Part shown: one piece after another, positions 1 to 9,702 of the stretch
How positions within the stretch are numbered: position 1 is the stretch's first letter
Layout: every line of letters begins with the position of its first letter
NCBI GenBank assembly: GCA_005879655.1
Contig: VBJK01000175.1
Location: forward strand, 4,028 to 40,333
Direction of reading: 5' to 3'
DNA: 36,306 bases
Source of the DNA: Chloroflexota bacterium
GTDB taxonomy: Bacteria > Chloroflexota > Ktedonobacteria > Ktedonobacterales > Ktedonobacteraceae
Notes under the pieces: generated by a model
Databases searched by the model: none
Seen by the model: only the letters and a program-made list of their open reading frames with translations
Told to the model about the DNA's origin: nothing
Made by a program: the position numbers and the translations under genes

Positions 1-864
1 GCTGAGCATTCACGCTTCTGCCCAGGGTGCGGAGCCCCTGCGGTGGACACGCAGCCCTCTAATCTTGTAACGCCTGCTGGCATACAGGAGGTAGAGCATG
101 TTGTGCCATCATCACCGCCACCTGGTACGCTATCCGCTCCAACGGCCCCGCAGGCTTGGCAACCAACTCAGCCTATATCGATAAGGGCAGAGCATGAGGC
201 AGCTGCACACTCACCGCAACAACTGCCTCCCTCTCAGCTGCCTGACCCATTATCACATTATCAAACGGGATCTCGTGTACTAGAACAGCAAAATAATAAA
301 AAACAGTCAAAGAATGTAGCAAAGCGGACACGGCGTCGTGGTGGTTGCATGCTCGGTTGTCTTGGGACACTTGTTCTGCTACTTCTGCTCGTAGGGGCAA
401 GTTGGATATTCGTGGCCCGTCCGTATCTGCACAACATAGTGCAAAGGCAGCTCGATCAGGCAATGGCGAATGCTGTTGATTCTGTGCCGACTTTACCTGC
501 ACAGTTGCCGCCGCCGGGGCCATTGACAGTAACAGACGCAGAGCTAAACAGCTTGCTGGCGCGCAACTTAGTTTCGTCTAGCCCGGTGCAAAATGCTCAG
601 GCGCATATTGCGTCTGGTGCGATACATCTGACCTTCGATGCTTACGGCCAAGCGTGTGCAATGAGCGTTACGCCAGTCCTTGAGCAGAACGGACACCTTG
701 TGGCGAAAAATGTCACGGTCGAAGGGATCATGGGACTGGTGATGTCCCCTGAGGAGATAACTGCCACCATGAATCGCCATCTAGCCGCTGCACAATCACG
801 TATCAATCACCCGATAAAAAAGTTTCAGATACGAGATACTACCATCGATGTTCAATTAGACTAG
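1..864 (+). CDS. Zinc-ribbon, single-pass membrane protein (5' end outside window)
   Basis: The reading frame is open from base 1, so the gene begins upstream. The first codons read AEHSRFCPGCGAPA, the second knuckle of a small zinc ribbon; a first CxxC would lie outside the window. A hydrophilic Pro/Gln/Ser-rich linker follows, then a basic stretch (KRTRRRGG) and one membrane helix at about nt 343-430 (GCLGTLVLLLLLVGASWIF), then an outer domain of about 145 residues to the stop. The layout is cytoplasmic zinc ribbon, linker, membrane anchor, outside domain. The outer domain is not recognised; the part from TVTDAELNSLL onward resembles lipid- or ligand-binding domains only in general pattern. 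The internal GTG at 43 would give a 273-residue product, but the ribbon upstream of it argues for a longer protein. Confidence 0.75.
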   Translation, partial: AEHSRFCPGCGAPAVDTQPSNLVTPAGIQEVEHVVPSSPPPGTLSAPTAPQAWQPTQPISIRAEHEAAAHSPQQLPPSQLPDPLSHYQTGSRVLEQQNNKKQSKNVAKRTRRRGGCMLGCLGTLVLLLLLVGASWIFVARPYLHNIVQRQLDQAMANAVDSVPTLPAQLPPPGPLTVTDAELNSLLARNLVSSSPVQNAQAHIASGAIHLTFDAYGQACAMSVTPVLEQNGHLVAKNVTVEGIMGLVMSPEEITATMNRHLAAAQSRINHPIKKFQIRDTTIDVQLD

Positions 865-870
865 TGCCAT

Positions 871-1650
871 TCATTGCATGATGCTATTGCCATGAGTGGC
901 ACCATGAGCGGAACATGTGCCGCGTTTGCGGCGACTGACACCAACGAAGACGCCGGGCATGAGCAGGACAAAAAGTGTAACAACATGCAAACTGCTAGTT
1001 CTAGATGATGTGATCCGAGCTTCGCTATGTGGTGTAGCGATGATAGGACAGGTACTGGATGCTGATTGAGTGGGGGCAGGAACCGTATAAACATTATCAT
1101 AATTGGGGAGTGAGCCGTTATTATTCTGTCCCAGAGGCCAGTAAACGAGCGCGGCTCGTCCGATAATGTTGTTCTTCGGAACACAGCCCCAGTCGCGCGA
1201 GTCAGAACTGCCAGCCCGGTTATCGCCCAGCACAAAGTAGGCATTCTCTGGTACAACACGATTGGTAAATGACGGGTAAGGATTCCCCTGACGCCGAGCA
1301 ACAACATATGGTTCATCGAGCTGTTTCCCATTTACTGACACGGTTGTGTTCTGGATGCTAATCACATCGCCAGGTAGACCAATAATCCGCTTAATATAGT
1401 CTTGTGACGGATTAGGCGGGGCAATAAAAACGATGGTATCACCACGCGCTGGAGGATGAAACAGGTAGGACCATTTATCTACAAGAATCAGCTGTTGATT
1501 GTGTAAACCTGGTTCCATACTCATACCGTCGATGTTAAAATTCTGTACGGCCAGACGGATTACCAGGAACATAAGTACTGTCAAAACAATGGTTTCAATG
1601 ATTTCTCTGACTAGCCGATAACGCTTCTCAAAATCAATTTGTATTTCCAC
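871..1650 (-). CDS. lepB: Type I signal peptidase (S26 family)
   Basis: Membrane protease that removes signal peptides from exported proteins. An N-terminal membrane helix (ETIVLTVLMFLVIRLAVQNF) is followed by box B with the nucleophile Ser (GMSMEPGL), box D with the general-base Lys (DYIKRIIGLPGD) and box E (GDNRAGSSDSRDWG). The C-terminus adds a second hydrophobic stretch followed by RRKRG, suggesting a second membrane anchor. I chose GTG at 1650: it has a purine-rich AAGGGG just upstream and gives an N-terminus (MEIQIDFEKRYRL) matching the neighbouring paralog (MNAELNFEKRYRF). A TTG at 1734 would add 28 residues and overlap that neighbour. Length is 259 residues. It lies tandem to, and downstream of, the broken paralog at 1688-2244, so this copy is the functional one. 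Confidence 0.9.
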   Translation of the reverse strand: MEIQIDFEKRYRLVREIIETIVLTVLMFLVIRLAVQNFNIDGMSMEPGLHNQQLILVDKWSYLFHPPARGDTIVFIAPPNPSQDYIKRIIGLPGDVISIQNTTVSVNGKQLDEPYVVARRQGNPYPSFTNRVVPENAYFVLGDNRAGSSDSRDWGCVPKNNIIGRAALVYWPLGQNNNGSLPNYDNVYTVPAPTQSASSTCPIIATPHSEARITSSRTSSLHVVTLFVLLMPGVFVGVSRRKRGTCSAHGATHGNSIMQ

Positions 1651-1687
1651 CTGTTTCCCCTTACGCGGTGTATCTTCAAAGTTGACG

Positions 1688-2244
1688 TTATTGTGTACCA
1701 GTTCTAGCGGCGACTCTTTGCTGGACAGAAGCAAAGACGGCAGATACGTCGGGCAAGAGGCCGTTGTTATCCATGCCGAGCGGCCAGTAGATGAGCGTGG
1801 CGCGCCCTATGATATTCTTCCTTGGCATAAAGCCCCAGGACCGTGAGTCATAGCTACCCATACGATTATCCCCCATCACAAAGTATTCGTCGGGTGGCAC
1901 GACAAGGTCGCGTACTGGCCTGTCAGTTGGTGAGGCTCCCATGCGCTGTGAGTCCACATAAGACGACTCGTCGAGTCTTACTCCATTGACCGTAGCATGT
2001 CGGGCTGCGGAGGAGCCACAAAAACGATTACATCCCCACGTGCAGGGGGATGAACGACATAACTCCCCTTGTCTACCATCAGACGCTCGAAATTATGCAG
2101 CCGTGGTTCCATGCTGGTGCCCTGAATATTAAAATTCTGTACGGCTAGATTGATGATCAGGAACATAAGAACCGTTAAAACGGCGGTCTCAATGACCTCA
2201 CGAACGAAACGATAACGCTTCTCAAAATTCAATTCTGCGTTCAT
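1688..2244 (-). pseudogene. Second signal peptidase I, broken by internal deletion and frameshift
   Basis: The N-terminal part (ATG at 2244 behind AAGAAGG) has the membrane helix and the Ser box (GTSMEPRL), and runs to APPQPDMLRSME before a stop at 1978. The C-terminal part continues in another frame from about 2000 (ATVNGVRLDESSYV...) through box E (GDNRMGSYDSRSWG) to a stop at 1688. Against the intact neighbour, about 25 codons between 'APPQPD' and 'VNGVRLDE' are missing, including the whole YIKRIIGLPGD block with the catalytic Lys. Joining the frames would therefore not restore an enzyme. This is a tandem duplicate of lepB that has lost function. Confidence 0.8.
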
Positions 2245-2568
2245 ACCTTCTTTATCATAGCACATTTGAGGCATGTGCTATCTCCACTGGCGTATTCAGA
2301 TAACAGATCATGATGATCTGTGTGATCTATTTTATTGTAACCGGTTCATTACATCCTACGTGGATTACACAATAGGACGTTCCGTGTGGGGGAGCATATT
2401 ACCCCTTGACGACGGAAGCAGAGTATAGTAGTGTTAGGTGGAACGTTTGTATCAAACTATTACCTAAGTTTTACTGATCTGTAGTATACAATACGTGCTC
2501 CCTGGCAGCTGCTGGGAAGGAACTTTTCTAGTAATTTACGGTAGTAAGTGACCGATGGTTAGAATGCT
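2245..2568. promoter_or_regulatory. Divergent intergenic region between signal peptidase remnant and uvrA
   Basis: No gene is seen in these 324 bases. A perfect 7-bp dyad, CAGATCA-TGA-TGATCTG, sits at 2304-2320, 60 bases upstream of the signal peptidase remnant, and could be an operator. On the plus strand TTGACG at 2405-2410 is followed after 17 bases by TAGTGT, a weak candidate uvrA promoter. No SOS-type box is recognised. The uvrA start has no clear Shine-Dalgarno sequence. Confidence 0.25.
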
Positions 2569-5500
2569 ATGCCACAAGATAAAATTGTTGTCCGTGGTGC
2601 AAAAGAGCACAATTTAAAGAATATCAATGTTACCATTCCGCGTGATAAGTTGGTAGTCATTACAGGACTTTCTGGTTCCGGCAAGAGTAGCCTTGCTTTT
2701 GATACCATCTTCGCAGAAGGGCAACGCCGCTATGTTGAGTCATTGTCGGCCTATGCACGCCAGTTTCTGGATAAGATGGAGAAGCCGGATGTCGAGCATA
2801 TCGATGGACTTTCCCCGGCGATCTCTATTGATCAAAAGGGTGCCACTCATAACCCACGTTCTACTGTGGGGACCGTGACTGAGATCTATGACTATCTACG
2901 GCTGCTTTATGCACGCATCGGGCACCAGCACTGCCCCAAATGCGGACGCGAGGTCAGTCAACAAACGCTTCAGCAGATTGTTGATGCGGTGCTGAGTCTG
3001 CCAGAGGGTGAGCGTATTCTTTTGTTAGCGCCGTTAGTGCAGGGACGTAAAGGTGAATATAAAAATGTCTTCGAGGAGATGCGTCGCTCCGGTTACGTGC
3101 GTGTGCGTGTAGATGGCGAAATTCGTGAACTCGATGAGGAGATTGAACTAGATAAGCAGAAAAAACATACTATTGAGGTTGTAGTTGATCGTTTGGTTAT
3201 TCGTACAGGGAAGAGTTCAGTGACTGAGCGCTCTGCTGCAACGCTCAAAATGGTGGCTGAACGGCCAGCGCTCTACGATGTGAATGCACCCACAGCCTTG
3301 CAACACGACGAAGAGGATGGGGCTAACGTGCCACTGCCTGAAGGCGTTGACCCGGCATTTCGCCAGCGCCTGACCGACTCGTTGGAGACGACTCTCAAGC
3401 TTGGCAATAGCGTTGTGCTTGTCTCAGTAGTAGGCGGTGAAGAGATTCTTTTCTCGGAGAAAGCGGCCTGTGTTTATTGTGGTATCAGCTTGCCAGAGGT
3501 CGCACCTCGTACGTTCAGCTTTAACAGTCCACACGGTGCCTGTCCCACCTGTACGGGTCTTGGCATGCAGCGAGAACTGGATGCCGAACTGATTGTCACG
3601 CACCCTGAACTCAGTATTTTAGAAGGTGCGATCGCGCCATGGAGTAAGGTTGTGAATGGCAGTCAGTGGTACAGAACGATTCTGGAAGCGCTGGCCCATC
3701 GCTATAGCTTCGATCTTGAGGCTCCCTGGCAGGATCTCAGCGAAGATGTCAAGCACAAGATCTTGTATGGCTCTACTGAACCATTGCATATTCGCTATAC
3801 CAATCAAGGTGGCCAGACCAAAGCTCATGCTGTTCATTTTGAAGGTGTTATCTCTGAGCTAGATCGGCGCTACAAACAGACTGAGAGCGAGATGATACGC
3901 GAAGAGATCGAAGGATATATGTCCTCACGCCTGTGTCCCGCTTGTCGCGGTGCCCGGCTGAAACCAGAGGCATTGGCCGTGACCATCGGTGGGCGCAATA
4001 TTGTACAGGTGACAAGTCTTTCGATTGTGCACGCCCAGCGCTTCTTTGAGGAAGTTGATAGTAGCGGGCATGTATCAGAAAAAGCAGTAGTGCCAGTGCA
4101 TGGCTATCCTAAGCAACAAAGTAGCGATGAGCCACAGCCCAGCGATCCACTGGCAAAGATCGATACCGAAGGTCCACTCGTCCTGAGCACATTGAGCGAG
4201 CGAGAGCGCTTTATTGCCCGTCAGGTCTTAAAGGAGATTGGGGCACGTCTGCAATTCTTACTCGATGTTGGGCTGGACTATCTGACGCTTAATCGGGCCG
4301 CCATGAGCCTTTCCGGTGGCGAGGCGCAGCGTATTCGTCTGGCAACGCAGATCGGTTCTGGTCTGATGGGTGTGCTCTATATTCTGGACGAGCCGAGCAT
4401 CGGTCTGCATCAGCGCGATAATGAACGACTGATCAAAACGTTGGTTCGTCTGCGCAACCTGGGCAATACACTGCTGGTTGTCGAGCACGATGAAGATACG
4501 ATGCGAGCCGCCGACCACATTATCGATATTGGGCCAGGCGCAGGGGAACACGGCGGAAAAGTGGTTGCCGAAGGTACCTTCGAGGAGATCATTGCCAATC
4601 CCGCTTCGCTGACCGGCGATTACCTCTCACGACGCAAACGCATTGAACTGCCACTGGAGCGCCGTCCGGGCAATGGGCATAATCTTGTCATCAAAGGTGC
4701 ACGAGAAAACAATCTGAAGGATATCACAGTTGAGATTCCTCTAGGTAAGTTTGTGCTTGTTACGGGTGTATCTGGCTCCGGCAAGAGTACGCTCATCACC
4801 GATATTCTGTACCGCAAATTGTCGCATGTCTTTGCTCGTGCACACGAGAAACCCGGCGATCACGATACTATTGAAGGGTTGGTAGCACTGGATAAAGTGA
4901 TTGACATCGATCAATCGCCCATTGGGCGTACACCTCGTTCTAATCCGGCAACATATACTAATGCCTTTACTGGTATCCGCGAATTATTCTCTCAGGTGCC
5001 GGAGGCGCGTATACGCGGCTACATGCCGGGGCGTTTCTCATTTAACATCAAAGGTGGACGCTGTGAAGCGTGTAGGGGTGAGGGTATCGTCAAGATCGAG
5101 ATGAATTTCTTGCCCGATGTCTATGTACCCTGCGAAGTTTGCCAGGGGAAACGTTACAACCGTGAAGCGCTGGAGATCCACTACAAGGGCAAGTCCATTG
5201 CTGATGTACTGGATATGACCGTTGAGGAGGCTACAGACTTCTTCTCTAATGTGCCCTCGGTTTACAACAAGATGAAAACGCTCAATGACGTAGGTTTGGG
5301 TTATATGCGCCTGGGGCAGCCCGCTACGACGCTCTCCGGCGGTGAGGCGCAACGTGTGAAGCTAGCCACTGAACTGTCACGCCGTGCCACAGGACGTACG
5401 ATGTATATCCTGGATGAGCCAACCACGGGCCTGCACTTCGCTGATGTTGACCGTTTGCTGGATGTTTTGCAACGGCTGGTTGATGCGGGTAACTCTATTG

Positions 5501-5694
5501 TTGTGATCGAGCATAACCTGGATGTGATCAAATGTGCGGACTGGATTATCGATCTTGGTCCCGAAGGCGGCGATAAGGGTGGTCGTGTCATCGCGCAAGG
5601 TACGCCGGAGGAGGTGGCAGAAAACGAACAATCTTACACGGGCTATTTCCTCAAGCGTATGTTCCAGCTGGAAAGTAAGGTTGGAGTCTACTAG
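2569..5694 (+). CDS. uvrA: Excinuclease ABC subunit A
   Basis: DNA-damage recognition ATPase of nucleotide excision repair; loads UvrB at lesions. It is a class II ABC ATPase with two nucleotide-binding domains. Walker A 1 is GLSGSGKSS (about residue 33), with an early CPKC pair (about 124), a first zinc module CVYC...CPTC (about 300-330), signature [12 protein letters not shown] and Walker [12 protein letters not shown]. The second half has Walker [10 protein letters not shown], zinc module CEAC...CEVC, signature [12 protein letters not shown] and Walker [12 protein letters not shown]. All key motifs are intact. At 1041 residues it is about 90-100 longer than typical UvrA; roughly 45 of these are a hydrophilic insert at about residues 495-541, just before the [17 protein letters not shown] segment. 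It stands alone on the plus strand. Confidence 0.98.
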   Translation: MPQDKIVVRGAKEHNLKNINVTIPRDKLVVITGLSGSGKSSLAFDTIFAEGQRRYVESLSAYARQFLDKMEKPDVEHIDGLSPAISIDQKGATHNPRSTVGTVTEIYDYLRLLYARIGHQHCPKCGREVSQQTLQQIVDAVLSLPEGERILLLAPLVQGRKGEYKNVFEEMRRSGYVRVRVDGEIRELDEEIELDKQKKHTIEVVVDRLVIRTGKSSVTERSAATLKMVAERPALYDVNAPTALQHDEEDGANVPLPEGVDPAFRQRLTDSLETTLKLGNSVVLVSVVGGEEILFSEKAACVYCGISLPEVAPRTFSFNSPHGACPTCTGLGMQRELDAELIVTHPELSILEGAIAPWSKVVNGSQWYRTILEALAHRYSFDLEAPWQDLSEDVKHKILYGSTEPLHIRYTNQGGQTKAHAVHFEGVISELDRRYKQTESEMIREEIEGYMSSRLCPACRGARLKPEALAVTIGGRNIVQVTSLSIVHAQRFFEEVDSSGHVSEKAVVPVHGYPKQQSSDEPQPSDPLAKIDTEGPLVLSTLSERERFIARQVLKEIGARLQFLLDVGLDYLTLNRAAMSLSGGEAQRIRLATQIGSGLMGVLYILDEPSIGLHQRDNERLIKTLVRLRNLGNTLLVVEHDEDTMRAADHIIDIGPGAGEHGGKVVAEGTFEEIIANPASLTGDYLSRRKRIELPLERRPGNGHNLVIKGARENNLKDITVEIPLGKFVLVTGVSGSGKSTLITDILYRKLSHVFARAHEKPGDHDTIEGLVALDKVIDIDQSPIGRTPRSNPATYTNAFTGIRELFSQVPEARIRGYMPGRFSFNIKGGRCEACRGEGIVKIEMNFLPDVYVPCEVCQGKRYNREALEIHYKGKSIADVLDMTVEEATDFFSNVPSVYNKMKTLNDVGLGYMRLGQPATTLSGGEAQRVKLATELSRRATGRTMYILDEPTTGLHFADVDRLLDVLQRLVDAGNSIVVIEHNLDVIKCADWIIDLGPEGGDKGGRVIAQGTPEEVAENEQSYTGYFLKRMFQLESKVGVY

Positions 5695-5714
5695 AGGTGG
5701 TACATCACAGCAAA

Positions 5715-5785
5715 GTTGAGCGAGTTTCGAACTTTAATGGCAATTCGCAAGCATTTGAGCTTGAGCACTTCAAAAATCGCTCAAC
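5715..5785. repeat. Inverted repeat downstream of uvrA
   Basis: GTTGAGCGA (5715-5723) and its exact complement TCGCTCAAC (5777-5785) are 53 bases apart, just after the uvrA stop. TTGAGC recurs twice between the arms. No T-run follows, so it is a poor intrinsic terminator, though a 3' hairpin for the uvrA transcript is possible. Nothing else is seen between 5695 and 5855. Confidence 0.3.
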
Positions 5786-5855
5786 CTTGCCGTCATCTAC
5801 CATGCATGTATACACACATCTAGATTCCGGTGAAAACGACCGTACACTTGGCTGA

Positions 5856-6150
5856 TCAGCTGATATTTGGACCAGAGGCTATAGAGTCGAGTAGAATAAG
5901 AGGAACCTCCTTTACGGCATCCCACGAGAAGTAAAACTTATCCATTGCCTCTGGACTGACTACCCATCTTTTGTGGCCGTTAGAAATCAGATAGACTTGT
6001 GGAGTATTAAAGCCTCTAGCTAGGATTGCTCCACTAGTGATGCTGGGACCTTCCTCTATTTCGTTGGGTCCCATCATCGTCAATAAGGTACACTTGTGGT
6101 TGATTCGGGCTCTTAATCCGAACTCCTGCTAAATCGGGGCGTCTAGTCAT
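5856..6150 (-). pseudogene. Small protein with two VYLI repeats, frameshifted
   Basis: ATG at 6150 lies behind a strong AAGGAG and encodes MTRRPDLAGVRI...PQVYLIDDDGTQR. The frame then closes after about 20 more bases, while a second frame continues from about 6083 to the stop at 5856 with EEGPSITSGAILARGF, PQVYLISNGHKRWVVSPEAM and DSIASGPNIS. The two halves carry matching units (PQVYLIDDDGTQR and PQVYLISNGHKRW), so they belong to one duplicated-repeat protein broken by a frameshift, probably with loss of the segment that should follow the first unit. The VYLI-x-NG-x-KR pattern resembles short repeats seen in exported Chloroflexota proteins; function is unknown. If the frame is not broken in reality, the product would be about 98 residues or more. 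Confidence 0.55.
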
Positions 6151-6426
6151 AGTCTTTTCTCCTTTTCACGGGTATCGGGTATACGAGACCTCATGATGCT
6201 TGAGAAGAAATGGTCTCTCCTCACAATAGGCATATATCAGGCAGAAAGTGTGGATGAGCAACCTACACAGGAGCACTACAGCTTATAGCCCTAAGAGAGA
6301 AACTGAGGGTTATGTGTAATATACATGCTACAAAGATAAAAAGTCAACGAACAAGTGTTCAGGTGAAACAAAAGAGTCTCGTTTCCTCTGTTCTTCTTAT
6401 TTGGCTATCAAGGCGGCATCTTTGTT
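6151..6426. other. Intergenic stretch, no gene seen
   Basis: It holds the upstream region of the small frameshifted gene and leads into the GC-rich repeat at 6427. I see no convincing ORF, RNA gene or terminator here. GGTATCGGGTATACGAG near 6170-6187 could be part of the promoter of the small gene, but no matching hexamer pair is clear. Confidence 0.3.
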
Positions 6427-6528
6427 CTTGCCGCCGGAGGCGGCATAAGGGAAGAAAAGGGGTATTTGGGACACCCCACACCCCGCCAGGGAGGCTACGG
6501 CCCCTGGACCCCCGCTTAACGCGCATCG
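6427..6528. repeat. GC-rich intergenic repeat, copy A (degenerate)
   Basis: It contains the 7-bp palindrome TGCCGCC-GGA-GGCGGCA (6429-6445), then GGGAAGAAAAGGGGTATTTG and a segment ending CCCCTGGACCCCCGC. The same order of blocks occurs inside the element at 26933-27085. The right end GCTTAACGCGCATCGTAGGGG is a decayed version of the right terminal repeat there. It lies directly downstream of the GH13 gene and is non-coding; ORFs across it are by-products of its base composition. Confidence 0.65.
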
Positions 6529-6560
6529 TAGGGGTAACTCTTGCGTTGGGCTTGTCCTGC

Positions 6561-8291
6561 CTACTGCAAAATGACAAACTGCATCGGCGCAAGCTCAAGT
6601 TGAACAAATAACGACGTATCAGGATGGCTTTGCACCGTCACAAATTCCCCCTCACCGTAGAGAAAATTCATCCTGTCACCTTTTTGGTGAAGCACACTAT
6701 CTACAACTACATAATCCTTGCGCGACTCAGTAGTCGATGTATTATAAGCTACCAGAACTTCCTGGTAGGCGAGAATGCGGGAAAATGCTAATGTACAGGG
6801 ATGCCCTTGCGGAAAACCAAAGTCGTGCCCGTTCCCCGATATTTGCCGGAAATACATGCGACCGAAGCGTAGGGCCTCCGTTGTTCGGCAAACATGAGCA
6901 ATCTTGACAATCTCTTGATAGATGGTGGCATCGGGATTGAGATAGTTTTGTTCCTGATCCAGCAGGTCAAACATAGGCTCCCGAATAAACTTGTCATTCT
7001 GGCCGTGGCCAGCGAAGCCTTGCTCGGTGCCATAGTAGATGCACGAGGCTCCCAGAGCACAAAGCAGATAGCCTATACCAGCTATCACCTGGGCATCGTG
7101 AGCACCTGTTGCAAAGCGCTTTTTATCGCCTTGCCCAACTTGATCATGATTATCCAGGAAAGTAACTAAGAAGCGTCCCAACTCACCACGGTTTAGCGCG
7201 TGGCCTCTCAAGTTCTCATAACGACGAATAAGATCGGCTGGCGCGCTAAGCCCTTTGATAGCCCCTGGTAGCGTCCAGTAGAGCGGGAAATCAAGCACGG
7301 AATTAAGACCAAAATAGATATTTCCATCATTAGCATTGACTGGAGTATTGGGACCAGTATAGCGATCAATGGCATCATCGCCAGCGATCAGCTCGCCGAA
7401 CAAGAAAAAACTGTGCTTGCCCAGGCCCTGGGCAAACTCGCGGACTCCCTGGCAAAAACGGCTCACTGCCAACGCTCCCATGTGTTTGACGGCATCCATG
7501 CGAAATCCATCGATATCCGCCTCGCGTATCCAGTAGCAGTGTGCCTTGACTAAGGTATCGAGCAAGCGCAAGCCATCGGCATCATCATCATTATCATAAT
7601 CCTTCAGAGAAAAAAAATCTCCGTGCTCATACTCAGGGTAAGCATCCCAGTTCCGAATTTGTCCCCTGCGATGATAGAACTGGGGATTGCGCAGTTCCAG
7701 AGGCACCGGTCGGTTATCTAGCCGCCAGCCTCCAAAAGGGAATTGGAGGTCATTGGAATAATCGTATGGATGATCTGATGGATAGAACCAATTGTCCCCG
7801 GAGTGATTAGTCACCACATCTAGAAACACGCGCATGCCAAGGGAGTGGGCAGCATCGACTAGATCAATCAAGTCCTGCTTGGTACCAAAACGGGGATCGA
7901 TAGCGAGGTAGTTTTGGATGGAGTAGCCATGATAGCTGCCAGTGTCAGGATCAGGAGAACCATTATTCTCAAATATGGGACTTAACCATAGCGCTGTACA
8001 ACCAAGATTTTTAATGTAATCCAGATGAGTTAGAATACCGCGCAGAGTACCACCGCAGAAGTTGCCCAACCGTGTGGCAACTTGCGCGGATATCTCGTCG
8101 AGGTTATTTGCCTTGTCAATTCTCTCAGCTCGTGCCGACGTGCGCGCCGTAGCACGATGCCGGTCATCGTGAAAGCGATCAACGAGCAGAAAGTAAATAA
8201 ATTCTTCACGCCATTCACGTACAGAGTTCCAATATGTTTTTCCAGAGATAGGGGACAAATCAATTTCCGTAACTGAAGTTGGGCTGCTCAT
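6561..8291 (-). CDS. Alpha-amylase family glycoside hydrolase (GH13), cytoplasmic
   Basis: Retaining alpha-glucan hydrolase or transferase with a (beta/alpha)8 barrel. Conserved regions in order: I DVVTNH (about 158-163), II GFRMDAVKH with nucleophile Asp at about 266, III FLFGELIAG with acid/base Glu at about 300, IV FLDNHDQ with the transition-state Asp at about 383. A C-terminal beta domain ends at MQFVILQ. No signal peptide is present, so it should act inside the cell, perhaps on glycogen or maltodextrins; the exact substrate cannot be told. I chose ATG at 8291, which has AAGGAG nine bases upstream. The ATG at 8309 overlaps the stop of the preceding gene as ATGA but has no ribosome site. 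It follows the WecA-like gene directly and is likely co-transcribed with it. Confidence 0.92.
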   Translation of the reverse strand: MSSPTSVTEIDLSPISGKTYWNSVREWREEFIYFLLVDRFHDDRHRATARTSARAERIDKANNLDEISAQVATRLGNFCGGTLRGILTHLDYIKNLGCTALWLSPIFENNGSPDPDTGSYHGYSIQNYLAIDPRFGTKQDLIDLVDAAHSLGMRVFLDVVTNHSGDNWFYPSDHPYDYSNDLQFPFGGWRLDNRPVPLELRNPQFYHRRGQIRNWDAYPEYEHGDFFSLKDYDNDDDADGLRLLDTLVKAHCYWIREADIDGFRMDAVKHMGALAVSRFCQGVREFAQGLGKHSFFLFGELIAGDDAIDRYTGPNTPVNANDGNIYFGLNSVLDFPLYWTLPGAIKGLSAPADLIRRYENLRGHALNRGELGRFLVTFLDNHDQVGQGDKKRFATGAHDAQVIAGIGYLLCALGASCIYYGTEQGFAGHGQNDKFIREPMFDLLDQEQNYLNPDATIYQEIVKIAHVCRTTEALRFGRMYFRQISGNGHDFGFPQGHPCTLAFSRILAYQEVLVAYNTSTTESRKDYVVVDSVLHQKGDRMNFLYGEGEFVTVQSHPDTSLFVQLELAPMQFVILQ

Positions 8292-8305
8292 GGAAATGTT
8301 CTCCT

Positions 8306-9574
8306 TCATAGATGGCCTGCCGAAGGTGGATGGGGAATACCTACTGTTACATCCATATCGGCATTGCCGTCCTGTCCCTCTAGTGATTTTGGCAATGGCT
8401 TGTCAAGCACAGCCGGGAGAGCGCCATGGCGTTGGCGATAATCAATCCAGATAAAGAGCGCAATCATCGTCATACCAACCAGGCCAAGCCCCAGTAGTTT
8501 GTAGATGCGCGACAGGAAAAGCGCCAGCACGCCAAACAGGAACGTAAAGCCATAAAACACATAGCAGAGCTGTTGCACCGTCAGGCCAGTAGCCAATAAA
8601 CGGTGGTGGATATGGTTCAAATCGAAATGAACCGGGGATTGACCACGTCTGATACGACCAATCATAACCACCGCCACATCCAGGATCGGTATACCCAACA
8701 CCATTAAGGCGAGTGCTGCTTTGGCCCCCCCGATAATCGAGAGTACTGCCAAACCGAGACCCAGAAATTGCGAGCCGCTATCCCCCATAAAGATCTTCGC
8801 AGGATGCCAATTGTGCGGCAAGAAACCCAAAACCGCACCCGTAAAAATCGCTGAGAGAATAGCAAGGCTGTATTGGTGCAGAGTCCAACTGATGATCGTG
8901 ATGAACAAGCCAGTTAGACCGACAATACCAGTGGCGAGGCCATCAGAGCCATCGATCAGATTGACCGTATTCATCATACCAACAATCCAGAACCACGTCA
9001 AGAGAATCGCCGGGACCGCCAACCAGGTGATAGCGGTATCGTGGATGAACAGCGTCAATATCGACTCCTGAAACCAGGGCAGATTATCGCGATGAAAAAA
9101 AGGATTACTAAAACCGAAGAAGAAGGTTCCGTGGAATTGGCCAGCAAAAGGACCGAGCACAATCACTACTGCAACCGTCTGGGCAAGTAATTTTGGGAGA
9201 GGCTTCAGGCCCTTTATATCGTCATAAGTATGCACGATCACAATCAGTATACAGGCGGCCAGGAGCAACCAGTAACGTACCAGCTCATCTCCCTTTACCT
9301 CCTGACTAAAATTCGTTGCATACACAGCAAGCGATACCAGCACGAAGGACAGAAACATCGCAACCCCACCCAGGCGCGGCACCGCCTTTTTATGCAATCT
9401 TCTCCGCTCCACCGTGGGACGATCCAGCCAGCCAGCTCTACGACACCACCCAATCACAGCGAAGCTCAATAGGTACGTAACCAGAAATGCAACGACCCCT
9501 CCAATGAGGACAAAGAGAAAACGTTTGGACAAGAGTGACAAGAATAGAGAATAAATGATTTGCAACAGCGCCAT
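8306..9574 (-). CDS. Undecaprenyl-phosphate GlcNAc-1-phosphate transferase (WecA/TagO type)
   Basis: Polytopic membrane enzyme of the MraY/WecA family that moves a sugar-1-phosphate, most likely GlcNAc-1-P, from its UDP form to undecaprenyl phosphate, starting cell-wall polysaccharide or teichoic-type glycopolymer synthesis. Motifs: YDDIKG (about 117-122), NLIDGSDGLA (about 205-214), FMGDSGS and HIHHRLL, the last being typical of WecA/TagO rather than MraY. About ten hydrophobic segments are visible over 422 residues, with a charged cytoplasmic tail. The start ATG at 9574 has a modest AAGGGG upstream. The gene is preceded by a good promoter (9602-9630) and is followed by the GH13 gene with overlapping ends. 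Confidence 0.9.
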   Translation of the reverse strand: MALLQIIYSLFLSLLSKRFLFVLIGGVVAFLVTYLLSFAVIGWCRRAGWLDRPTVERRRLHKKAVPRLGGVAMFLSFVLVSLAVYATNFSQEVKGDELVRYWLLLAACILIVIVHTYDDIKGLKPLPKLLAQTVAVVIVLGPFAGQFHGTFFFGFSNPFFHRDNLPWFQESILTLFIHDTAITWLAVPAILLTWFWIVGMMNTVNLIDGSDGLATGIVGLTGLFITIISWTLHQYSLAILSAIFTGAVLGFLPHNWHPAKIFMGDSGSQFLGLGLAVLSIIGGAKAALALMVLGIPILDVAVVMIGRIRRGQSPVHFDLNHIHHRLLATGLTVQQLCYVFYGFTFLFGVLALFLSRIYKLLGLGLVGMTMIALFIWIDYRQRHGALPAVLDKPLPKSLEGQDGNADMDVTVGIPHPPSAGHL

Positions 9575-9601
9575 GCGGATGCCCCTTATAAGAGAGAATT
9601 A

Positions 9602-9630
9602 ACTATAGCATGATTATTGGTAGATCCCAA
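9602..9630 (-). promoter_or_regulatory. Promoter of the WecA-like/GH13 pair
   Basis: Read on the minus strand: TTGGGA (9625-9630), 17-base spacer, TATAGT (9602-9607), with TG one base before the -10 (extended -10 TGCTATAGT). Predicted transcription start is about 20 bases upstream of the ATG. The 11-mer TGCTATAGTTA recurs in the prkA leader promoter at 35997. Confidence 0.6.
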
Positions 9631-9702
9631 AAGTATGATCCCTTGTGGTCGATTATAGATCTCCCTCACCGAAAACGCAAATGAATATTTTCTTTGCGGT
9701 AC

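Noticed and set aside
861..1331. Additional minus-strand ORF overlapping signal peptidase I
   Set aside because: Out-of-frame shadow of lepB; no features of its own.
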